A stretch of 64,000 bases of DNA, taken from contig JAJGOT010000163.1 of NCBI GenBank assembly GCA_022457155.1, forward strand, positions 1,105,001-1,169,000. Reading direction: 5' to 3'. A program made the position numbers and the translations under genes. This document shows, in pieces, positions 49,762 through 60,180 of this stretch (its first letter is position 1; the number at the start of each line of letters is the position of its first letter). The DNA comes from Cladopsammia gracilis. Lineage: Eukaryota > Cnidaria > Anthozoa > Scleractinia > Dendrophylliidae. Under the pieces are notes generated by a model, which saw only the letters and a list, made by a program, of their open reading frames with translations, did no database searches and was not told the DNA's origin.

Positions 49762-52163
49762 TCAGTACGTGTGTGACTCTGTGCCTCCATGACCAAACCC
49801 TTTTGGACCAAACAGTGCACTATAGCATGGCACATTGCAATAGGGTTTGCCGTCTTTCTACAAAGGGCAGTAAGAAAATAGCATGACAGGTTGGATGACG
49901 TAAAACTAGTGACGGAAAATGGTTAAGATTTGACAATCAATCATTTGAAATAATCAAATTGTCTTAACTAACCAATCATTAAATAAAATCAGATAAACCT
50001 GCTGATGAATATAACGTATTTATAGAAACTTGTGATCCATTTTATAACAGATTACCAGTTTTGGTATATTTTGGACAGAAATCAGTGTCAACCATAAAAG
50101 AATTAATACCATTATTGGTAGCATCCGTGGCCAGACTTTTTGGCAACAAAAGCATAAGCAAGCGAAATTACAAAGCCTTGAGGAGTTTTGTTCTGGTTTT
50201 CATTTGTTGCTTGCTTTGTGAAAAGCCTGGCCATGTAAGCTAACCAATTGGTTTCAAAATGTTTGGTGTAAATTCTGTTTCCCTTATTATAGAAAATTAG
50301 CGATGCACGTTATTAACACACATTTCAAAAATTTGTGTTAATTTTATGCACCTTAATTTAAGTCATTGTTAATTAAAATGACACTATATTTTTACAGCAT
50401 CATTATTTTAAGACACCTTTATTTGTGGCAAAGTTATTTTTACATGTCATCTACCTCTCCATCTGAGTCAGTCAACACATCATTTAATATCAATTTTAAA
50501 ATATCTTTAGATTGGTCAGTGTACTGATTGTTATTTCCTTAAGGGGATAGCTGACACTTCATCTACTTTTGCCTGCAAAATATTCATTGCTCTTCTGTCT
50601 TCCCATTTTAAAGCCACCTCAATAGATATTTCCAGACTGCCTTGAACAAGCGGAGATAGGTTATGCATCAAATTTGAGTTAATTAACTACTACATGAAAA
50701 TTATGTCGCGGAAATTTATGCTCACAAAAATTAACGCAAATTTTGAGAATTTGTGTTAATTTCATGTAGTGTTAATTTCCTATAATAAGAGAGACAATCA
50801 TTGCATTGCATATAGTTTCCAATTGATGATGGATTGTAATTGATAACATAGCCCTTTGACATGGTTTCTGTACATGAACGAACTTCAGAATATCACAAGG
50901 ATTACCCAGTGACAAATGTGCACCTCATCATAATTACAATTTTCATATATAATTCATATAATTACAAAGCTTTTAAAAAAACTTAACTAGTAATATTAAA
51001 AAAAATTCTAGCAAAAAAAACTTTACCAGTTATAAATAATATTTCATTACCAATAACATAAATTTAACTTTACTTATAAATTGCCACAAATCTGGCAAAA
51101 AACAAAATGACTTTTTTGCCCGATAAATTTATCATGGGAACCAATATGGCAAAACACAAAATGACTGGTGGGGGGGGGGGGGAGGGGTGAATAAGGACTG
51201 AAAATGTTAGCAACTGAAAGTTTTTTGTTATGCAAATTATCACTGGTGTAAATCTGCTTGAACTCAATTAAACAATTATCAACAAGTTAATTAAATATTA
51301 ACCTCAATGGTAACGCCCACCTATTAAAATCAACTTCAGATCACAAATTCTTAGCATTCTTCAGCACTAAACACAACTCTTGGCATGCAAATTTCACACC
51401 AATGACATTTATGCAAGAAAATTTCGTTTGTTATTCGAATAAGGAATTAAAAAGGGCAAAGTTGAAATTTACCTCGGCATGGCCCCCAGGAGAAAGAGTC
51501 TTCTTGCATTTTTCGCACTTCAGACAAGCTCTATGCCAGTCCTTGCCAAGAGAATAAACGCGCTCAGCTGAACGGATGAAAAACAAAAAGGAACATTGGC
51601 TACACTTCTCTGTGGGTGATCGTTAAATGTTTTTATTCCCGTTGCAGTCAGGAGCTTATTACCCCTGTTGCAGTTTATCATTAAAACACCGTCCAGGGCC
51701 TTAAATCGATCAATTCAGTTATTTATCTGAACTAAGAAATTAGACACCACTATTGCAAAATATTTGATTTACTTAAAACAGACCGCGCTTGCTTAAAAAT
51801 GTTTTTGTAGTCCACATGCATGCAATATCGCGTAAATAAGCAACGCGTGAAAATGAAAGAATCTCGTTGTTTATCATAAAAGCATGGGTATTAGCAAGAT
51901 ATTTAAGCTCTCTGTACAATTAAGAGCTTCAAAAGATCAGCCATTAACGTAAACAAATGAAATCCAATGAACAGAAAGCGAGGTGTTGAGAAACAGAACT
52001 CGATAAAAATGACAGATTGAGGTGACTTCGCCATTTCAGGAATGAATGAATTTTCACCCGTGGCTGTCGACAATAAATGAGATAAGAAAGACAAAGCCTG
52101 TTTTTGGTGTAAAATGTACTTACCAAAGTAGACTTCTTTATTGCAAGTCGGGCACTTTGGCAT
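49762..52163 (-). CDS. CRIP1: CRIP1-like single-LIM protein, copy 2 (3 exons)
   Basis: Minus-strand exons are 52163-52124, 51567-51473 and 49857-49762; phases 1 and 0, exactly as in copy 1; 76 residues. Exon 1 [13 protein letters not shown] is closer to the vertebrate CRIP1 start than copy 1. Exon 2 gives [16 protein letters not shown] and ends GGHAE. Exon 3 gives [19 protein letters not shown] and tail [10 protein letters not shown]. All eight zinc ligands of one LIM domain are present. Exons 2 and 3 have the same lengths (95 and 96 nt) as in copy 1; exon 1 is one codon shorter. The larger intron 2 holds a foldback (50284-50790) and a G run (51171-51186). Confidence 0.95.
50284..50790. repeat. 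Foldback element in CRIP copy 2 intron
   Basis: The ends CTTATTATAGAAAATTAGC and GTTAATTTCCTATAATAAG are inverted, with repeated AAATTTGTGTTAATTT words. Same family as 24211-24736 in the SKP1 upstream repeat. Confidence 0.8.
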
Positions 52164-52478
52164 GTTAAATGCGGAAAAACGGTAAGAAATTTCTCACTGC
52201 AAATGACAGACTTCTTCTGAAACGAGGAAGCGAAAACTTACTCACGAACCCAGGCTACCGCCGCGCGAAAGTATGAACTGAATGCCGGCAAGGCGGTAAA
52301 ACCGTCAAAACTTCCTAAATGATAAATCAATATTGAATGTATTTATTGCCAAGAAGATATTTTTAATTAATGGATGAAGAGATTTAAATATTCCCGCAAT
52401 ATTTGCATTTTTAATTCACCTTCATCCCGTGGCACCTAAAGCAAGCGTATTTGTTATCGTATATGATACAATTTAAAG

Positions 52479-53039
52479 CCCGGTTTCCATATGATCGCTA
52501 CGATCGCTACGATCGTTGCGATCGCTGCGATCGCTGAAAAAAATAGTTCAGCGATCGCAGCGATTGATGGTTTCCATATGATCGCTGCGATCGCTACGAT
52601 CGCTGAGAAAGTGAATGAAGATCGAGAGGACCTGGGTCTGACAATATCGTTTCGCTTCATTCTTGAAATTCAACATAGCGGCTGTGAATTGTTTTTAAAA
52701 TTTGTTGTAAAGACAGTCGTATCTTTGCACTTCTTCCATAAAAAGGGCCAAATTGCACCCTTTGAGTGAGCTTACGCAGTGCATCATGGTATTTTTGCCG
52801 TCGCTGCGATCGCTGCGATCGCTGCGATCGCTGGAGAGTGGTTTCCATATGATCGCTACGATCGCTACGATCGCTGAGATAGAATCACAGCGATCGCAGC
52901 GACAACGATCGCTGCGATCGCTGTGATCGCTACGATCGCTGGAAAGTGGTTTCCATATGATCGCTACGATCGCTGAACTTTTTTTCCAGCGATCGCAGCG
53001 ATCGTAGCGATCGTAGCGATCATATGGAAACCGGGCTTA
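52479..53039. repeat. CGATCG-rich foldback element
   Basis: The ends AGCCCGGTTTCCATATGATC and GATCATATGGAAACCGGGCT are perfect inverted copies, flanked on both sides by TAA (a 3-bp duplication, compatible with PIF/Harbinger-type targets). The word CGATCGCT or CGATCGTAG occurs dozens of times. TTTCCATATGATCGCT also recurs internally at three places. The unique centre (52615-52780) lacks a family-level protein. Confidence 0.9.
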
Positions 53040-54235
53040 ACCAAGTTAATGGAAATATGAAATATTTTTAGTGCAATGTAGTATTGTTATTAGCATTGTA
53101 AGTAGTAAATTGTAAAATTGTAAAATAAAACAATATTCCATGCAAATGTTTGTAAGCAATGTATTACCGATTAAGTAATGTATTGTAGGTACGTTTGTAG
53201 TGTAAAATAAAGTTTATCCAAATAAAACAGAGAAAAAAAGTGTTTCTGGTAAAAAAAAAAAAAAAAAAAAAGCGTATCTGGGGGACAAACGAGTGTCTAG
53301 TTCCATTAAATTCAGCACACACACACACACCCCAAAAAGGGTAGTTTCTTGGTGTTGCGGATGGTGTGATCACCAAATGACATAAAATAAAAGATTCAAA
53401 AGACACTGAACAATACCCACACCACAACACAAAAGCTAAGCAACAATGGCTTCCGCAACACTAAGAAACACCGCAAAAAAAGGCTAATATTCATTGTGTG
53501 TCAAGTTTCCCTTTCCAAACATTGCTAAAGGTCAATATCGTTTATTCACATATGATTTGCAGAGAAACTTCAACACAGCTGGTTTTAAAACAATGAGCAC
53601 TACTCAGACTACTGATTGCGCGATTCAGTTTCGAGGACGCGTGCGCGAGGCTCACGCCCAAAAAGGAAAGGGGCCGGCTCCGTGAGCTTCCGTTTGCGCG
53701 TGACGCTCGCGTGTGCGTCCTCGAAATTGCGCCCCTTATACAAACCGCTGGCAAAAAAATCCGTCATTATTTTGAAAATAGCAGTGAACGAAAAGTGCTG
53801 AAAAATTATTGGATCGATGAACGTAGTCTACATTAGAACCTGGCCGTTACCACGACTATTACAGCTGTAGCTATGGAAAGCTACAGCCTGCAAGGAACAC
53901 ACTATTCTGTTAATCTAATGAATCTGTAAGTCTCTTGAGGGATCCAGAATAAGCTCGCTAAACGAAACTGCCACCCTCTTCTTTCTTCCTAAAGAGCTCT
54001 TTTCCTGAACTTGCCAGCCTTCGAGCAAAGCATTTTTAGCGGACAAAATGGCGCCCTCAGTCCACCCTCTGAGGGGATTGTACGCGTCTCCAACGATGAA
54101 TATTTCTTGTTCTGGAAACGGACGTTTTGCCCAATCACTGACTTGTGTGAGCGTGAAATTGAATCCTGGCTTCTGATGATGCCTAGAGAAAAAGAGAAAA
54201 GCTAGACAAAACTAAGGCACGGTTCTTTTACTAGC
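53040..54235. other. Spacer with one G+C-rich palindrome
   Basis: A homopolymer A tract is at 53250-53270 and a (CA)n at 53320. A foldback lies at 53617-53733 (GTTTCGAGGACGC and GCGTCCTCGAAATTGCGC ends). No host exon is seen. Confidence 0.5.
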
Positions 54236-54394
54236 TGGGGGGTAGGCTCAGTCTCCAGCCGTGGGTGTCTCGATGCGCCCGCGATTCTCCCCACCTCACG
54301 GCTGGGCGCGGTATGTACTTGGTGTATCCCTTATTATTTTGTATTTAAACACTTAGTTTTTATTTCAGTAGTAAAAGAAGATTAAAACAGCAGA

Positions 54395-54463
54395 ATGGGA
54401 AATCGAACCCGGGCCGTATGATCTACTCCATGCACACTATCCACTACACCACGGAGGACTAGC
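54395..54463 (-). repeat. tRNA-like sequence (SINE head or tRNA relic)
   Basis: On the minus strand TGGTGTAGTGGATAGTGTG is A-box-like and CCGGGTTCGATTTCCC is B-box-like. The 5' AGTCCTCC has no complementary 3' acceptor strand, and the anticodon arm would need a 12-base loop, so it is not a working tRNA gene. Confidence 0.6.
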
Positions 54464-54599
54464 TTCCGAAAATTGTAATTTTTAACGGATATAAGATAAT
54501 ATGCTGCTAGCCCAGACCATATATTAGAACTAACTCTTTCGATACATTGGAAATACTGGAATCAGTGCTTAACCCTAAATACTAAAATCAGTGCTTCAA

Positions 54600-55170
54600 C
54601 CCTATTCTTGGCTTTCACATGACGTCATAAAAATAAAAAAATCTACAGAAAACGTCCTACAAAGCTGTTTCTAACATGGTATGTGGATACAAGTGTTATA
54701 ATCGTTCACAAAACGTTTCAGGTTTTAACGATGTTTTGCTTCCGATTTACAAAGGTTTTAAATGCGTCACGCAATGCGACACGCTATTTCAGGTAAGCCG
54801 CGAAAATAAACAAAATTGAATCAGCTGAAAGTTATTGTTTGCATTATAAGTGCTTATAAGCCGAGTTAATTGAGCTTATAGCAAATACAATATTTTTGGA
54901 TGTGATTTTTGGTGTAATTAAGACTTTGAATTTTTGGCCGCCATCTTTGTGCCCCTCTCAGGGGCACAAAGATGGCCGCTCCATACATTTCTTACTAAAA
55001 ATATCTAATACTCGTTCGCCTATAACTCTTGAACGAAATGCTTTTGCGCTTCAAAATTTGGCCAAGATGTGTAGTTTTAAACTCTTTACAATTCCATAAA
55101 CATTTTGAATTCGAAATGTATTTTTTAATGCTTCTGAATTTTGATATGACGTAAGTGAAAGCCAAGAATA
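54600..55170. repeat. Foldback element with CCGCCATCTTTGTGCCCC centre
   Basis: The ends TTGGCTTTCACATGACGTCA and ATGACGTAAGTGAAAGCCAAG are inverted. At the centre GCCATCTTTGTGCCCCT and AGGGGCACAAAGATGGC form a tight hairpin (54939-54980). Confidence 0.8.
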
Positions 55171-55317
55171 TACTCAGTGTAATCCGACCCTAAATGACAC
55201 TGCAATATATCTAAATACATTACAATAAGGGATACATGAAGTACCATACATTATGATCAGTGATACACCAAGTACCTAGGCTGGGCGCACGGGCTTGGTT
55301 GCTTGTCCATGACGCCA

Positions 55318-55692
55318 TTACAATAACGCGGAAAATGGACACACATTTACATAATAGAATAGATTGATGCGAACTTTAATTTGCTTTCCTTCGAAGTGAT
55401 CCAACACTAGTGGAAAAGCTTGAAAACTTAAGGATTTACCCGAACCAGTTGGTAGAATGACAAATGCATCTCGTCCCAACATAACTTCCTTTATAGCAAG
55501 ACTCTGTTTCTCCCTGAAATTATCAAACCCAAACTTTTGAAGCGGGTACGAGCAAGCATTTTCAAACCCGTCTGTTAAAGCTTGCATCACCCCGGTCCGC
55601 CATCTTTGTTTATTTATGCATATACCCGCTAATTTATGCCCCGCAAATTTCGGCGGGTTCGTTTCTGATTGGTCAATGTAAACAATAACCAA
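55318..55692 (-). pseudogene. RecQ-like DNA helicase N-terminal fragment
   Basis: A 124-codon frame contains KFGFDNFREKQSLAIKEVML, the RecQ-type motif 0 (F-G-F...F-R-x-x-Q), then FVILPTGSGKSLSFQ, the Walker A motif I, and a following QAFPLVLDHFEG. Motifs Ia to VI are absent: the frame runs out in non-matching sequence (NLFYYVNV). It lies between the 22-bp inverted repeats at 55279-55300 and 55687-55708 and opens almost at the right repeat. It is therefore a truncated piece carried in a mobile element or a degraded gene end, not a functional helicase. Confidence 0.75.
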
Positions 55693-55737
55693 ACCCGTGC
55701 ACCCAGCCGTGGGCTAGAGACTGAGCCTAGGGGGGAG

Positions 55738-56639
55738 GGGGATAACTCTTGAATATGAAAGACACGATGATGCTCGTCGTTTCGTTTAGGGGTGTAAATT
55801 ATGTGGATTTGGTATCACTTAGGATTTTCAAGAAGGAACGCCAAAAGTTATGGCCATCAAGGTATCAGTTATTTTGGGTGGCGCGGCACGCGAAAATTGG
55901 TGACAATGCTTTTTATCAGTATACGAAAGCATTCGATGACAAAGTCTTTGTCGTCATTCAAGTTACTCTAACTCTTGTTTGTCTGTCAAAATTGCAGACG
56001 AGTATCCCCGTACCTTTCATATGCGGAGATTCCCCCCCCCCCCCCCGAGATACTAGGGACAGGAATTCTGCTACTCCCCTTGAATGGAATGTTAGTCAAT
56101 CGAAAGTTACCCGACCTTTGCATAAAGTTCAGAACCTATTATTCACCAAGCTTGAAAGAAAAAAAGGGAACGGTTAAAGTGCTGCTATTCTCACCGGGGA
56201 TTCCTTCAAACAATGGTGAAATTCAACATATTACGTAACTTTTAACCCCAAGAATAGTAGCGTGGGAATGGGGTTACGCAGATCGGGCACGTTGTTGACT
56301 ATATAATCTTATTCTGGTGCGATCAGTCCTTCATAACCTCAAAAGTCCTTTCCATAGCGCTTGGGGAGGATTAGCCAAGTACGTACAAGCCCTCAGTCCC
56401 GTATCATCGCTGCCCCGTAGTTTTTTTGTTTTATTTTTCACCTTGGTACGCGTCCTAGTCATCCTCGGTAAGTGTGCCATTCGCTTCTCTCTATGTGTTA
56501 TGTCAGGGATAGTACTTTCCCTTGTTGTCCGCAAGCCTTTAAGTTTGTTACTAGCTATGAGTTTTCGCTCGCTTTTATTGTAACCTATTACCTTGGCCTT
56601 GTTTCATGCAATATTTTGCATTAGATCATACGTTTTCAG
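55738..56639. other. Spacer
   Basis: A C run at 56034-56048 follows CCCCGTACCTTTCATATGCG, a scrap of the GGATGCTCC family. Open frames at 55749-56177 and 56317-56583 show no family or splice support. Confidence 0.4.
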
Positions 56640-58200
56640 ACTTTTCACTGTGTTATGGAATTTTTTCACTAGCTAATATGTTTGCGGTGTTAGATGGAAT
56701 TTTCTCTCGAGCGAATGTGTTTGAGCTGTTTATAAAATTTTTCACTAGCGAATATTGTTTGCGCTGTGAGATGGAATTTCTCTCGAGCGAATGTGTTCAC
56801 GCTGGTTATGGAATTTTCACTAGCGAATATATTTGCGCTGTTGGATGAATTTTCTCACGAGCGAATGTGTTAACGCTGTTTATGGAATTTTTCTAGCGAA
56901 TATGTTTCCGCTGTTATATGGAATTTTCTCACGAGCGAATGTGTTTACGCTTTTTATGGAATTTTTTCACTAGCGAATATGTTTGCGCTGTTGGATGGAA
57001 TTTCTCACGAGCGAATGTGTTTACGCTGTTTATGGAATTTTTCTAGCGAATATGTTTCCGCTGTTATATGGAATTTTCTCACGAGCGAATGTGTTTACGC
57101 TGTCTATGGAATTTTCACTAGCGAATATATTTGCGCTGTTAGATGGAATTTTCTCACGAGCGAATGTATTTACGCTGTTTACGCCATTTTCACTAGCGAA
57201 TATGTTTTGCGCTGTTGGATGGAACTTTCACGAGCGAATTTTGTTTACGCTGTTAGACGTAGTTTCCACGAGCGAATGTTTTTATGCTGTTAGATGGAAA
57301 TTTCACGAGCGAATACGTTCGTGCTGCTACAAGCAATTGCAAAAAGAGTTGAGACAATGTGTACTGCAGTGCATATTTCGAGGCTAACATGGTTTTCAGC
57401 AAGTCCCCACCCCCTCCCCCCTTATCAATGTTGTACCAGATCAAAAATGCCATTCAAACTAACGGTCATCAACATTGAAAGGGGGAGAGGGGTCAGAAGC
57501 ACATGACATTGATTTGATTTGTGTTACGCGGTCGCTTTTATACGGAATGAACATTTTTTTGGAAAATGTCTCAACCTTTTTGCAACTGCTTGTAGATGGA
57601 ACTTTCACGAGTTAATATGTTTTCGCTGTCAGATGGAATTTTCACGGGCGAATATGTTTACGCCGTTTAATAGAATTTTCGCGAGCGGATATGCCGGTTT
57701 GCGCTGTTAGATGGTACTTTGCATGAGCTTATATGTTTACGCTGTTTAACGGAATTTTCACTAGCGAATATGTTTGCGCTGTTATTTGGTGCTTTTCATG
57801 AGCGCGTATGTTTGCGCTGTTTAAGCAAAAATTTTACAAGCGTATGTGTTTTCCGCTGTTTGTATGGAGTTTTGCACGAGCGTATTGTTTTCGCTTAGCT
57901 TTGCTTTGTGTAATTCCAGCGAGCGTATGTGTTAACGCAGCTAGTATGTTTACGCTGTTAAAGGGACTTTTTCATTATAATAACAGATTTGTTTGCGCTG
58001 GTCATGGAATTTGTCACTAGCACATATGTTTGCGCTATGGAATGGACCCTTTCATTACATAATTTGGCAAGGAATATTTTTATTTGCGCGGCCTTTGGGA
58101 ATTTCCACGTGTGCTTTGTTTTAGCTATCAATTGGAGTTTCCACAAGCGTATGTGTTTTGCGCTGCTATATGGAATCTCCCACGAGCAACGCATTTGTCC
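56640..58200. repeat. Degenerate 36-38-bp array with alternating unit types
   Basis: Units of type A (TTTGCGCTGTTAGATGGAATTTT, then TCACGAGCGAATGTG) alternate with type B (TTTACGCTGTTTATGGAATTTT, then TCACTAGCGAATATG), giving a roughly 74-bp dimer from 56640 to 57320. The array continues after an insertion to about 58200 with growing divergence. Long open frames across it come from the periodicity. Confidence 0.88.
57326..57596. repeat. Foldback element inserted in the 36-38-bp array
   Basis: The ends CTACAAGCAATTGCAAAAAG and CTTTTTGCAACTGCTTGTAG (one side reads ACCTTTTTGCAACTG) are inverted, continuing to GTTGAGAC / GTCTCAAC. It interrupts the array, so it is younger than the array. Confidence 0.85.
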
Positions 58201-60180
58201 TTTTTTATACGTGTTAAAGGTATGACTGTACTTTTGTAGGTTACCAATCCGCTGTTTACGGAATTTGCTGGCAACAGCTGGTTAATTGCAGCAGGCAAAA
58301 TTTTTTATGCATTTGATTGGTGTTATTCATTATACTTTAACCTAGGCTCAGCCCCAGCAACCGGCTTGTTTCTTTCTCTGCTCGTTCTCTCAGCTATGCA
58401 GCGCGTCTTTTGTGCCGCGTAATTTGGGTCTTTAGCGAGGTTTTCGCGCCAAATGTATTATGTTAAGAGCGAATTAAATCCTCGCGGGGAAAAGCCTTCA
58501 TTTATCTTAAGGAGAGCACTTTCAGGCCGACCTTAGTGGACATCAATTCTAGTCTGTTTTTCTAGCTTTATTATCTTTTAGGGTTCGTCTTATAGTTTGT
58601 ATTCTGGCTGTTTCCGTGGGTGACCTCCTTTGCGAAGCTTCCTCGAAGGGATTGTCTTATATCCTTCATTGCTCTGTCCCTGGACGGGGTATTTCGGGGT
58701 CGCTTCGCTTTGGGGTTATACCAAACCCTTAGCGGTGTTTCTCTTTCCTCAGCGCTCGGAATCAGGCTGTGCGCCTCCGTTTGGTCTACTTGCTGGTGTT
58801 CTGTAGAGTTAACCCCAAGGCGCAGCGGCCCCGGTGCCCCCATTACGTTAGGTTTCCTAGTTATCGATTACGGGCTTGGCTACACGGTACTTTTTAGAAG
58901 CCCAAACCTTTTTATTGTTTTTTGTTTCTGTTTTTGGAGGTAGACATTCACAGACTTACGATGTCTAGGGGTGGAAAAAGATTCTACAACGTTATCATAG
59001 AGCAGTTGCCTTTTCCGGGTTGCTTTACAATCAGTTTGCTACCCTTCTTTAGGTATTTTTGCTATGGTTGGTTTTCAGCAATTCGTTACTGTCGTTCTCT
59101 ACTTCCTTGTGCTCCTGTAGTGGTGGTAGCCGTTAGTGGTCATATTTGGCATACAACGTGGTGACTATTTTTCCGTCCTGTTTCTTATTATAGGCTCCCT
59201 CTCATAGATCAGTACTACCACAAGTATAGACTTTTCTCAAGTCCGTTTTGTTTAAGTTCGCGGCAAGTCTACCACAAGGAGGGAGGATTTTCTGAGTTAT
59301 GGGAGGCGGACACATGATCTCCATTATCTTCTTCCTCATGCTTACCATATTTCTGAGTTTTGGGAGGAAAGTTCGCATTTAGGTGCTTCCACTCGGGTTT
59401 TTTACCTGGCACATGCACTCTGCTTCCTGTGAGTTGCTAGGGAGCTTTAGCCGAAGGGCTGACCTTCCCCATATCTTATCACATCCTGAGGCATTGTTGG
59501 TAGGTAGCCCCGGTGAGAATATATCACTATTCTCACCTCGGAATCAGGCTGTGCGCCTCCGTTTGGTCTGCTTGCTGGTGTTCTGTAGGGTTAACCCCAA
59601 GGCGCAGCGGCCCCGGTTCTGTTCCACAGAGAATATATCACTATGGTCGTAATTTTGCCTTCCCCTTTCTCTTCAGTTTTGGAAAGTAGAATTGCTGAAT
59701 ACTTCCCATGCCAAAATTGAAGTTCAAATCCAACGGGTGGACCAGTAAAGCTCAGCTTCCGCTTGCTTGCCGCCAAAGAACGATTGACGTTTGACGTTGC
59801 CGATCAACACAAAAATGGGTGCTTCGTTGTGTGGAAAGGTTGATCTTGCATAGGCCTTTTCTTTATTGTAGTGGTTTTAGGGCTTGCTGTACAGTCAAGA
59901 TGTTTTTGTAAACATACAAGAAGATACACACGTGAGACCGCTTTCTAGAATAATTACAGGCTTGAGTTTTCGAACTGCTTAATGGCGGATGGGGTTTCGA
60001 CGGTTTTCAACCAGCTATTTCCAGGCTCAGCAAGTTTGTATTGTTCTAAATTATAACGATTTGTATAGTTATAAACCCATTGAATGAATATATTGAAGTG
60101 AAAAAAGTCGAAAAGAACAAAATTTTCGTCGTAGTAGCACTTTAAGAGTCTTGCGTAAAGAAACAGTGCAAGCGACTTAC
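58201..60180. other. Unassigned region with an 80-bp duplication
   Basis: 58755-58834 and 59537-59616 are near-identical 80-bp copies (start CTCGGAATCAGGCTGTGCG, end CGCAGCGGCCCCGG). The second copy is bracketed by a 16-bp direct repeat, GAGAATATATCACTAT, at 59515-59530 and 59629-59644. The rest is G+C-richer than average up to 59170 but no protein family shows. A final minus-strand piece (59954-60060, LAEPGNSWLKTVETPSA) is coding-like but unassigned. Confidence 0.45.

Larger units (their letters stand above)
54236..55737. mobile_element. Composite element with TAGGCTCAGTCTC inverted ends
   Basis: The left end GGTAGGCTCAGTCTCCAGCC and right end GGGCTAGAGACTGAGCCTAG are inverted. Inside the right end is a second 22-bp inverted pair: GGCTGGGCGCACGGGCTTGG (55279) and, reversed, GGCTGGGTGCACGGGTTTGG (55708). 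These match at 20 of 22 positions and enclose a RecQ-like fragment. A foldback of 54600-55170 and a tRNA-like piece lie to the left. Superfamily not assigned. Confidence 0.6.

Noticed and set aside
54395..54463. Functional tRNA gene
   Set aside because: A- and B-box-like words are present but the acceptor stem does not pair and the anticodon loop is too long.
56606..58225. Several frames of 60-134 codons in the 36-38-bp array
   Set aside because: Periodic sequence lacking stops produces overlapping frames in all phases; no start context, splice sites or family.
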